Positions 1 to 5,410 of a stretch of DNA of 9,510 bases are shown here, piece by piece. The translations under genes were made by a program, and so were the position numbers. Under the pieces are notes generated by a model. It saw nothing but the letters and a program-made list of their open reading frames with translations, was not told the origin of the DNA and made no database searches. Position 1 is the stretch's first letter, and each line of letters opens with the position of its first letter. The stretch is taken from contig RGEC01000078.1 in assembly GCA_009918425.1 (NCBI GenBank), forward strand, positions 1 through 9,510. Reading direction: 5' to 3'. The DNA comes from Bacteroidota bacterium. GTDB lineage: Bacteria; Bacteroidota; Bacteroidia; NS11-12g; UBA955.

Positions 1-948
1 GTGGGTACCGCCGACAAGGTGAAAGCCGCCATAAAAAAGAATTTTGCCGGAGAGTTTGATGTGGTTTCCAATCCTGAATTTTTACGTGAAGGCGTGGCCG
101 TGGAAGACTTTATGAAACCCGACCGTGTAGTTATAGGCGCTGAAAGTGCCCGCGCCCGTGAAGTGATGAATGAACTCTATGCACCCTATGTGCGACAGGG
201 AAATCCGGTGCTGTTTATGGATACCCGCAGCGCTGAACTCACCAAGTACGCAGCCAACAGTTTTCTGGCTACCAAAATCTCCTTCATGAACGAAATATCA
301 CGTCTGTGCGAATTGTTGGGTGCGGATGTGGACATGGTGCGCAAGGGAATTGGATCTGATGACCGCATTGGCAAACGCTTTTTGTTTCCCGGTATCGGTT
401 ATGGTGGTTCCTGCTTTCCCAAGGACGTGAAAGCCCTTATTCATTCTGCCTCAGAAGTGCAGTACCCGTTTGAAATTCTGAATGCCGTTGAAAAGGTGAA
501 TGCAGCACAAAAGCGCTTGCTGGTAGACAAAATACGGAAGGAATACGGAATGGCACTACAAGGCAAAACTGCGGCCATCTGGGGATTGGCTTTCAAACCC
601 AATACTGACGATATACGGGAAGCACCGGCCCTGGAAATTATTGCTGAACTGCGTGCTCAGGGCGTTTCGGTGAATGCGTATGACCCCGAAGCCATGCCCA
701 ATGTGAAAGCATTGCTGGGAGATGATGTCCGTTTTTGTGAAAACCCATACGAGGCGGTGCAAGGAGCCGATTTTTTGATTATTGCCACCGAATGGCCCGA
801 ATTCAGAACACCGGATTTTGCCAAACTGGGTGCGGCTTTGAAAGCCAAGGTAATATTTGATGGCAGAAATGTGTTTGAAACCGAAACCATGCGCAAGCAT
901 GGCTACCGTTATTTGAGCATTGGCCGGGAGGACATTACACCCGTATGA
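1..948 (+). CDS. ugd: UDP-glucose 6-dehydrogenase, 3' part (5' end cut by window)
   Basis: Oxidises UDP-glucose to UDP-glucuronate with two NAD+ in the cytoplasm. The fragment has 315 codons. The GTG at base 1 is very probably the internal Val of the family's VPVGT motif, not a start, because full enzymes have roughly 430-440 residues, so about 120 N-terminal residues (most of the NAD-binding Rossmann domain) lie outside the window. Visible in fragment numbering: SNPEFLREG (23-31); the central-domain helix with AELTKYAANSFLATK (78-92), which holds the conserved Lys82 and Asn86; GGSCFPKD (135-142) with the catalytic Cys138; and GLAFKPNTDDIRE (195-207) opening the C-terminal UDP-binding domain. 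No key residue is missing. The stop codon overlaps the next gene's start (ATGA, 945-948), so the two are almost certainly co-transcribed and translationally coupled. The family call is very secure. The exact substrate (UDP-glucose rather than UDP-ManNAc or UDP-GlcNAc) is supported mainly by the UDP-glucuronate decarboxylase next door. Confidence 0.93.
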   Translation: MGTADKVKAAIKKNFAGEFDVVSNPEFLREGVAVEDFMKPDRVVIGAESARAREVMNELYAPYVRQGNPVLFMDTRSAELTKYAANSFLATKISFMNEISRLCELLGADVDMVRKGIGSDDRIGKRFLFPGIGYGGSCFPKDVKALIHSASEVQYPFEILNAVEKVNAAQKRLLVDKIRKEYGMALQGKTAAIWGLAFKPNTDDIREAPALEIIAELRAQGVSVNAYDPEAMPNVKALLGDDVRFCENPYEAVQGADFLIIATEWPEFRTPDFAKLGAALKAKVIFDGRNVFETETMRKHGYRYLSIGREDITPV

Positions 949-1934
949 AACGCGTATTGATTACCGGAGCAGCCGGATTTCTGGGTTCGCACCTTTGCGA
1001 CCGTTTTATCAAAGAGGGTTATCATGTTATTGGCATGGATAATCTTATCACCGGCGATTTGCGCAATATCGAACACCTTTTTTCTCGCAAAGAATTCGAG
1101 TTTTACAACCACGATGTAAGCAAGTTTGTGCATGTGCCCGGCAAGCTGGATTATATCCTTCACTTTGCCAGTCCGGCCAGCCCCATCGACTACCTGAAAA
1201 TACCCATTCAAACCCTGAAAGTGGGTTCACTGGGCACCCACAATTTGTTGGGTTTGGCCAAAAGCAAAGGCGCACGCATTCTGGTGGCCAGCACCAGTGA
1301 GGTTTACGGAGATCCTACCGTTCATCCTCAGAATGAAGATTACTGGGGAAATGTAAATCCCATTGGTCCACGCGGGGTTTATGATGAAGCCAAACGATTT
1401 CAGGAAGCCATTACCATGGCATATCATACATACCATGCCGTAGAAACCCGCATAGTACGCATATTCAACACCTATGGTCCGCGCATGCGACTCAATGACG
1501 GCCGTGTGCTGCCTGCTTTTATCGGTCAGGCACTGAGGGGTGAAGATTTAACCATTTTTGGCGATGGTAGCCAGACCCGCAGTTTTTGCTATGTAGATGA
1601 CCTGGTAGAAGGTATTTACCGATTATTGCTGAGTGACTATGCCTATCCTGTGAATATTGGCAATCCGGATGAAATTACCATTGCAGAATTTGCCGAAGAG
1701 ATTATCAAGCTGACCGGCACAGATCAGAAAGTGGTATATAAGCCGTTGCCTGTAGATGATCCCAAACAAAGGCAGCCGGACATAACCCGTGCCAGAAGCA
1801 TCCTGGGCTGGGAACCCAAAATCAACCGAGCCGAAGGTTTGCGTATTACCTATGATTATTTCCGCAGTTTATCCAAAGAGAGGCTATACGAAGAAGCCCA
1901 CCACAAGGATTTTGATAAATACAAAACTAGTTGA
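945..1934 (+). CDS. uxs: UDP-glucuronate decarboxylase (UDP-xylose synthase)
   Basis: Extended short-chain dehydrogenase of 329 residues that converts UDP-glucuronate to UDP-xylose through an NAD-bound 4-keto intermediate. Visible features are the N-terminal NAD motif TGAAGFLG (7-14), Asp32 at the end of strand 2 for the adenosine ribose, STSEVYG (116-122) with the Ser/Glu active-site positions, and GPRGVYDEAKR with the catalytic Tyr146 and Lys150. The YDEAKR form, together with TYGPRMRLNDGRV further on, is characteristic of UXS rather than of UDP-glucose 4-epimerase or dTDP-glucose 4,6-dehydratase. The length matches soluble bacterial and cytosolic plant UXS, and there is no membrane segment. 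The ATG start overlaps the ugd stop by 4 bp, and both products catalyse consecutive steps, so the pair forms a UDP-xylose module for a surface glycan. No terminator hairpin is evident directly after the stop; the next plausible structures are the repeats at 2028-2090. Confidence 0.94.
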   Translation: MKRVLITGAAGFLGSHLCDRFIKEGYHVIGMDNLITGDLRNIEHLFSRKEFEFYNHDVSKFVHVPGKLDYILHFASPASPIDYLKIPIQTLKVGSLGTHNLLGLAKSKGARILVASTSEVYGDPTVHPQNEDYWGNVNPIGPRGVYDEAKRFQEAITMAYHTYHAVETRIVRIFNTYGPRMRLNDGRVLPAFIGQALRGEDLTIFGDGSQTRSFCYVDDLVEGIYRLLLSDYAYPVNIGNPDEITIAEFAEEIIKLTGTDQKVVYKPLPVDDPKQRQPDITRARSILGWEPKINRAEGLRITYDYFRSLSKERLYEEAHHKDFDKYKTS

Positions 1935-1974
1935 GGGTTAAAAGTTGAAAGTCTAGAGTGGGGTATACTTGTTG

Positions 1975-1995
1975 ATTGGTTTATTGGTTTATTGG
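1975..1995. repeat. Short 8-bp tandem repeat (ATTGGTTT, 2.6 copies)
   Basis: Two exact copies of ATTGGTTT (1975-1982, 1983-1990) and a partial third (1991-1995), 40 bp after the uxs stop. Such a unit can vary by slippage. No function is apparent. Confidence 0.6.
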
Positions 1996-2027
1996 GGAAA
2001 TCACAATTCCTATTAAATATTACATTA

Positions 2028-2090
2028 ACCCCGGAGGGGTGCCATTAATATAGCCCCGCAGGGGCGGCATAATATCAACCCCGATGGGGT
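2028..2090. repeat. Array of three 13-bp hairpins at exact 25-bp spacing
   Basis: Three perfect short palindromes each have a 5-bp stem and a 3-nt loop: ACCCC-GGA-GGGGT (2028-2040), GCCCC-GCA-GGGGC (2053-2065) and ACCCC-GAT-GGGGT (2078-2090). The units start exactly 25 bp apart. The 12-bp AT-rich spacers resemble each other (gccattaatata, ggcataatatca), and the bases after the third unit begin gacataa, so the repeating unit is hairpin plus a GnCATnA-type spacer. The outer stem pair changes from A-T to G-C and back with pairing kept, which suggests the fold is maintained. From memory, dispersed repeats of the CCCCGnnGGGG type are common between genes in Bacteroidota. They could act as REP-like elements, weak terminators for ugd-uxs, or protein-binding sites. 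There are no spacers of the kind seen in CRISPR. Confidence 0.85.
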
Positions 2091-2148
2091 GACATAAGCA
2101 TTTCAGCATATGGGAAACAATGTTTTATGATTAAAAATCACATCTCCC

Positions 2149-2179
2149 TTGACTTTCCCTAAGAATTTTTGTAACTTTG
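2149..2179 (+). promoter_or_regulatory. Bacteroidota-type promoter of ssrA
   Basis: A -33 element TTG (2149-2151) is separated by 20 nt from a perfect -7 box TAACTTTG (2172-2179; consensus TAnnTTTG). Both elements and the spacing match the primary sigma factor promoter of this phylum. Transcription should start near 2185-2187, a few bases before the predicted mature 5' end of the tmRNA at 2192, leaving a short leader for RNase P to remove. Confidence 0.82.
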
Positions 2180-2191
2180 GCATAGTTCTTT

Positions 2192-2561
2192 GGGGCTGAC
2201 CGGACTTGACAGGATGATTGGTTGCGGTGTAAGCATGTAGTGCTTTGGATGTAGGCACTTAAATCTCAATGTTCAAAACCATAAGAGGCGAAAATAACTA
2301 CGCCCTCGCTGCCTAATTCGGAGTAATTAGCATTGCGTGTTGCTCCCGTCGCTTTTGTCTGTGTAACTGACGAAACGGAGCAATCGACGAACACAGGTAT
2401 GGCCACTCACACCGGCCAGGTGAGCCATTAACACGCCGGATAAGGATGGAGTAAGGTTATTTCTGTACCCGCCCCTTCCCGACAACAAACAGAAATAAAC
2501 ATGTAGAAAGCGCCAGTAGTCGCATCTCTGGACGAGGGTTCGATTCCCTCCAGCTCCACCA
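2192..2561 (+). ncRNA. ssrA: Transfer-messenger RNA (tmRNA)
   Basis: One-piece tmRNA of about 370 nt that rescues stalled ribosomes together with SmpB. The 5' end GGGGCTGACC pairs with the 3' end CAGCTCC (2551-2557) as a 7-bp acceptor stem with one G-T pair, followed by discriminator A and an encoded CCA (2559-2561). The T-arm is clear: GAGGG (2534-2538), loop TTCGATT, CCCTC (2546-2550). The 5' block GGACTTGACAGG is typical of tmRNA. The tag frame lies at 2287-2316 and is followed by a hairpin CTAATT/AATTAG (2313-2330) that contains the stop codon, as in other tmRNAs. It is a single molecule, not a permuted two-piece form. It has its own promoter (2149-2179) and terminator (2572-2610). The ends are set by acceptor pairing and CCA, so they should be accurate to a base or two. 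Confidence 0.97.
2287..2316 (+). other. tmRNA tag-peptide reading frame (GENNYALAA)
   Basis: Reading from the GGC resume codon at 2287 gives GENNYALAA followed by TAA (2314-2316). With the alanine carried by the tRNA-like end, the tag on stalled proteins would be A-GENNYALAA. The C-terminal ALAA is the usual ClpXP degron, and the form matches tags known from Bacteroidota. Confidence 0.93.
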
Positions 2562-2571
2562 CCTTTGAATG

Positions 2572-2610
2572 AAAAACCCCGTGGATATTGATTCCCGGGG
2601 TTTTTTGTTT
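2572..2610. terminator. Rho-independent terminator after ssrA, probably bidirectional
   Basis: The hairpin AAAAACCCCG(T)GGA / TTCCCGGGGTTTTT (about 2572-2606), with one mismatch in the stem, is followed by more T residues to about 2613. On the plus strand it ends ssrA. On the minus strand the A-run becomes a five-T tract just after the stop of the convergent gene at 2624, so it can serve both. Confidence 0.85.
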
Positions 2611-2623
2611 TTTACTTAAATCA

Positions 2624-3037
2624 TCACCGCTCAAATAGCAGTTTCCATGCCTTATCATCCAGATACACCCTGCAGGTATCCTTCACCAATGCACAATCTA
2701 TCCTGAAAGTTTCCCTCGTACCCATAATGGTTCTCTGGTAGGTAAGTGACCATGCCTGTTTTGACAGGGATTTCACACCTGCCCTTTTCATTTCATAACC
2801 AAAGGAGGCATTTTCCAGGTTTTTCTGTAACTGCAACGCAGTTAATTTTTGCGTTTTGGGCCCATATATAAATGGTAACATTTTATCGTACTGCTGATTT
2901 TTATGCAAAACCTGCAAATACGTAAGAACATCGGTATTGTAAAAACAAAGCGGATTTTTAAAGAGGCAGTTATCCTGAGCCCGCAGCAGCGGGAACAGCA
3001 AACAAACTAGAGCGAACAGAAAAAACCGTGCAAACAT
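2624..3037 (-). CDS. Small secreted protein of unknown function
   Basis: This 137-residue product has a clear N-terminal signal peptide: a short MFAR start, hydrophobic core FFLFALVCLLFPLL, and a likely cleavage before Gln21 (LRA-Q). The mature part of about 117 residues contains four Cys (near 24, 31, 115 and 122), an even number that would allow two disulfides in the periplasm. It contains a helical stretch (YLQVLHKNQQYDKMLPFIYG) and then strand-like segments. The general pattern recalls NTF2-like fold proteins of Bacteroidota, but I do not recognise a specific family. The ATG at 3037 is chosen because it directly precedes the signal peptide. A possible -7 box (TTAATTTG, 3050-3043) ends 5 nt before it. 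The gene converges on ssrA and shares its terminator. Coding is credible; function is unknown. Confidence 0.75.
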   Translation of the reverse strand: MFARFFLFALVCLLFPLLRAQDNCLFKNPLCFYNTDVLTYLQVLHKNQQYDKMLPFIYGPKTQKLTALQLQKNLENASFGYEMKRAGVKSLSKQAWSLTYQRTIMGTRETFRIDCALVKDTCRVYLDDKAWKLLFER

Positions 3038-3094
3038 ATGGGCAAATTAATAATTGAAAGTGAAAACCGGAAATAACAATTTAATTCCTAACCC

Positions 3095-3123
3095 GAAGTA
3101 TCCCGAATTCGGGCAACGTAAAC
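3095..3123. repeat. Palindromic repeat, copy 1 of 2
   Basis: About 29 bp that match 3679-3707 at 22 positions, in the same orientation. It contains a perfect 12-bp palindrome CCCGAATTCGGG (3102-3113). The two copies lie on either side of the gene at 3215-3649. It may belong to a dispersed intergenic family, which cannot be tested from one window. Confidence 0.5.
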
Positions 3124-3200
3124 AAAAAGCGGTATAGCTGTGCCTGCTATTAGGTTTTTTTAAAACAATAACCATGTCGAAAAACCGTTATCTTTTTTAT

Positions 3201-3205
3201 AGGAG
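3201..3205 (+). promoter_or_regulatory. Shine-Dalgarno site of the 3215 gene
   Basis: AGGAG lies 9 nt before the ATG at 3215. It fixes that start, since the nearer ATG at 3207 is followed at once by TAA. A clear Shine-Dalgarno site is notable here because the other genes in the window mostly lack one. Confidence 0.65.
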
Positions 3206-3214
3206 AATGTAAAA

Positions 3215-3649
3215 ATGAAGGTGGCAGTTTTAACTATGCTGTGTGCAATGCTAAATGTAAAAGCAAACGCACAGGTTTTCTTTAGCGTAAAGGTTGATAG
3301 TTTTTTCAATTTTAAATTCAAAGCCACCCTCAGTGCCAGTGATGCTCTAAACAATAACGATTTTATAACGCTTCAGGGTAATGTAGGTGAAACAATAATT
3401 ATTGTTGATGAACAAGATAAATCCATCACCATGAAATTTGAAGATACTATTTATGTTTTGGATATGCTGGGCCATCCCAATGGAAATAAATCCGCGTATG
3501 TTTATCAATACTACGAAGGCAATAAACTTATTGTGGGGCAAATGTCATTTGTGGACGGATATACCACAGGCAATAAATACGTAATTGCCGAGTCAGAGGA
3601 TCCGGCAGACAAAACCTATACGATAGCCTATATTGCCAAAATCAAATAA
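3215..3649 (+). CDS. Small secreted protein of unknown function
   Basis: This 144-residue product starts with a short signal peptide (MKVAVLTMLCAMLNVKANAQ) with a likely cleavage at ANA-Q, the usual Bacteroidota pattern of Gln at mature position 1. The mature part alternates polar and hydrophobic residues, with many Asp, Asn and aromatic residues and no Cys, suggesting a beta-rich periplasmic or surface protein. There is no lipoprotein Cys and no C-terminal sorting domain. The DNA is more AT-rich than the metabolic genes around it. AGGAG at 3201-3205 supports the start. The gene stands alone on the plus strand between two minus-strand orphans, flanked by two copies of an imperfect palindromic repeat. 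I do not recognise a family; function is unknown and horizontal origin is possible. Confidence 0.75.
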   Translation: MKVAVLTMLCAMLNVKANAQVFFSVKVDSFFNFKFKATLSASDALNNNDFITLQGNVGETIIIVDEQDKSITMKFEDTIYVLDMLGHPNGNKSAYVYQYYEGNKLIVGQMSFVDGYTTGNKYVIAESEDPADKTYTIAYIAKIK

Positions 3650-3678
3650 TCGCAATTATTATATTCCCTCCGCTTCCA

Positions 3679-3707
3679 GAAGTCTCCCGACTTTGGGCAA
3701 AATACAC
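3679..3707. repeat. Palindromic repeat, copy 2 of 2
   Basis: Partner of 3095-3123. It contains the inverted repeat AAGTC-TCCC-GACTT (3680-3693), and the overlapping CCC...GGG pairing is weaker than in copy 1. It sits 30 bp after the stop of the gene at 3215-3649 and has no T-tract, so it is not a standard terminator. Confidence 0.5.
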
Positions 3708-3756
3708 GCAACCTAAAACGTTGTGCATACCATATACAAAGAATGCAACACAATAC

Positions 3757-3772
3757 TTACTTAAATCATCAC
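3757..3772. repeat. 16-bp direct repeat shared with 2612-2627
   Basis: The string ttacttaaatcatcac occurs exactly at 2612-2627 and again here. In both places it covers the 3' end of a minus-strand gene, but in different reading frames: the stop is TGA in the 2624 gene and TAA in the 3761 gene. The copies are 1145 bp apart. Confidence 0.65.
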
Positions 3773-4237
3773 TCTCTTAAAAAAACTACGGAATTGACGA
3801 GTCTTCCGAAATTCAGCGAATACATCAGCCGGTATGTCATAAATATCAATGTGATTGTCCAGTAGTGCATTGTATATATACACCACCTGATCAAAATTCA
3901 GTGGGGTCTTGAATTCAAGAATTTGTGCCCTCACCAAAGGTGCCAGTATCTTTTTCTGCACTTTATAGACAGCACTTCTGCGATAAAACTCATACCTTAT
4001 AGGCTCATCGTAAATGAAATATTGGGTTAAACCTTCAGTCTGGTTATTCAGCGTTCTTTCGAGCATCTCCTCGCTGAAGAAACCCAGCGAACGCAATTCT
4101 CCCTGAAGGGCAAAAATGTGCTGAAGTTCCCGCATGAATTCCCAGGGAGGATAACGCATATCTCCGTGACGGTTTTTGGCCTTTAGTTTCAAGTATACAT
4201 CAAGGTATTGGTCTATGAAATAACCCTTGTTTTTCAT
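3761..4237 (-). CDS. Uncharacterised cytoplasmic protein
   Basis: This 158-residue product has no signal peptide or membrane segment. It is rich in Phe, Tyr, Arg and Lys and predicted largely helical, with amphipathic stretches such as PWEFMRELQHIFALQGELRSLGF and FDQVVYIYNALLDNHIDIYD. There is no catalytic motif, nucleotide-binding loop or metal-binding cluster that I can identify. The ATG at 4237 is the only upstream candidate that gives a natural N-terminus. No good ribosome binding site precedes it. It lies 136 bp beyond the stop of the minus-strand dehydrogenase gene and could be read through from it, but the gap suggests its own promoter. Function is unknown; the uninterrupted frame and protein-like composition support it as a real gene. 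Confidence 0.7.
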   Translation of the reverse strand: MKNKGYFIDQYLDVYLKLKAKNRHGDMRYPPWEFMRELQHIFALQGELRSLGFFSEEMLERTLNNQTEGLTQYFIYDEPIRYEFYRRSAVYKVQKKILAPLVRAQILEFKTPLNFDQVVYIYNALLDNHIDIYDIPADVFAEFRKTRQFRSFFKRVMI

Positions 4238-4373
4238 GCCCTAACCGCAATATACTGAATTGCAAGGAAAAAGTCAAGTAAAATCGAGTCCTAATATTAC
4301 ATACCTGGCCATGGCAATGCCTTTTCCAACGCATTGCACAAAACCTACTCAGGCACAGATAACCCTTAGACTG

Positions 4374-5342
4374 TCAACTATCAATTCTGAACCCCATCCG
4401 CCTCAGGTTGTCCAACATATCTGCTGTCATCCTGTCAAGGTCATAATCGGGTTTCCAGCCCCAGTCTTCGCGGGCACGGCTGTCATCAATCACGGCAGGC
4501 CATGAATCGGCGATGGCCTGTCGGTAATCCGGTTCGTAGGTGCTGCTGAACGAGGGTATGTGCTTTTGTATAGCCGCCGTAATTTCTTCGGGACCAAAGC
4601 TCATACCCGCCAGGTTATAACTGGTGCGGATTTTTACCTTTTCGGCAGGTGCGTGCATGATATCCAGGGTAGCCTTTAAGGCATCGGGCATGTAGAGCAT
4701 GGGCAACACGGTGCCGGGCTTTAGGAAACAGTGGTGTTTTCCTGTTGTGAGCGCATCGTGATAAATAGCCACCGCATAATCGGTGGTGCCGCCTCCGGGG
4801 GCGGATTTATAGCCAATCAGACCCGGATAGCGCAGGCTGCGGGTATCTACACCCCAGCGGTTGAAATAATACTGCGCATACAGTTCACCGGCCAGTTTGC
4901 TGATTCCATACACCGTGGTGGGATCCATCGCACCATACTGCGGGGTGTTGATACGGGTTGTATTCGGACCAAACGCTGCAATGCTGCTGGGCCAGTACAC
5001 TTTTTTAACAATACCCATGTCGCGGGCGGCATCCAGCAGGTGGAAAAGACCGTCCATATTGAGTTTCCAGGCAAATTCAGGCATTTTTTCGGCCGTGGCG
5101 CTCAGCAAGGCTGCCAGGTGATAAACCTGCGTGGGTTTGTATTGTTCCAGTATCTCCTGCAGTTTGGGTTTGTCAAGTATGTCAAGCACCTCAAACGGTC
5201 CGGTCTGAAAAACATCGTTGTCGCTTTTCTTAACATCACTGGCCACTACATGATTTTCACCATAAATTCCCCTAAGAGCTTCGGTCAGCTCTGTTCCCAG
5301 TTGCCCGCAGGCGCCAATTACCAAAACGGTTTCTTTCTGCAT
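4374..5342 (-). CDS. tdh: L-threonine 3-dehydrogenase, extended-SDR type
   Basis: Oxidises L-threonine to 2-amino-3-ketobutyrate with NAD+, the first step of threonine breakdown to glycine and acetyl-CoA. This is the epimerase-like, metal-independent form, unrelated to the zinc enzyme of E. coli. With the ATG at 5342 the protein has 322 residues: Rossmann motif GACGQLG (10-16), Asp36 favouring NAD+, SSIAAFG (119-125), and the catalytic pair Tyr145/Lys149 in YGISK. Segments GYKSAPGGGTTDYAVAIYHD (178-197) and SFSSTYEPDYRQAIADSWP (264-282) are typical of this TDH family and separate it from sugar epimerases. An ATG 45 bp further upstream (5387) would add 15 residues in front of the first beta strand and overlap the promoter, so it was rejected. 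No 2-amino-3-ketobutyrate ligase gene is adjacent. It is divergent from the ABC exporter gene. Confidence 0.88.
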   Translation of the reverse strand: MQKETVLVIGACGQLGTELTEALRGIYGENHVVASDVKKSDNDVFQTGPFEVLDILDKPKLQEILEQYKPTQVYHLAALLSATAEKMPEFAWKLNMDGLFHLLDAARDMGIVKKVYWPSSIAAFGPNTTRINTPQYGAMDPTTVYGISKLAGELYAQYYFNRWGVDTRSLRYPGLIGYKSAPGGGTTDYAVAIYHDALTTGKHHCFLKPGTVLPMLYMPDALKATLDIMHAPAEKVKIRTSYNLAGMSFGPEEITAAIQKHIPSFSSTYEPDYRQAIADSWPAVIDDSRAREDWGWKPDYDLDRMTADMLDNLRRMGFRIDS

Positions 5343-5349
5343 TTCTCTG

Positions 5350-5382
5350 CAAAGGTTCACAAAAGGGCAGGAATTTACAAAA
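5350..5382 (-). promoter_or_regulatory. Promoter of the threonine dehydrogenase gene
   Basis: On the minus strand, TTTTG (5382-5378) is followed after 20 nt by AACCTTTG (5357-5350), one mismatch from TAnnTTTG. The box ends 7 nt before the ATG at 5342, which would give an mRNA with little or no leader. The upstream half overlaps the region expected for the divergent promoter at 5397-5404. Confidence 0.6.
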
Positions 5383-5396
5383 TTCATTTATCTACG

Positions 5397-5404
5397 TACC
5401 TTTG
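5397..5404 (+). promoter_or_regulatory. -7 box of the exporter/oxidoreductase operon
   Basis: TACCTTTG matches TAnnTTTG exactly. The matching upstream element is weak (TTTA at 5374-5377, 19 nt away). The box ends 6 nt before the TTG at 5411, so transcription would begin at or next to that codon. Confidence 0.55.
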
Positions 5405-5410
5405 TTAGCT

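Noticed and set aside
1..3. GTG at base 1 as a true start of the UDP-glucose dehydrogenase
   Set aside because: The following residues (GTADKVKA) match the family's internal VPVGT segment, and the Rossmann domain is missing, so the frame is truncated by the window.
2028..2090. CRISPR array
   Set aside because: Only three 13-bp palindromes with short, mutually similar 12-bp spacers and no cas genes; the spacers belong to the repeat unit.
2428..2658. 76-codon minus-strand ORF containing LEGIEPSSRD
   Set aside because: It is antisense to the 3' tRNA-like end of ssrA and its terminator. The LEGIEPSS peptide is a well-known artefact of translating the reverse strand of a T-arm.
3140..3160. Possible terminator (ATAGC/GCTAT stem followed by a T-run)
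   Set aside because: The stem is only 5 bp, and no plus-strand gene ends there.
5343..5387. Upstream ATG at 5387 as the start of threonine dehydrogenase
   Set aside because: It would add 15 residues before the first Rossmann strand and lies upstream of the best promoter box, so the mRNA would not contain it.
4731..5408. 225-codon plus-strand ORF opposite the threonine dehydrogenase gene
   Set aside because: It lies wholly antisense to a gene with intact catalytic motifs and has no recognisable domain; long antisense frames are common in such composition.
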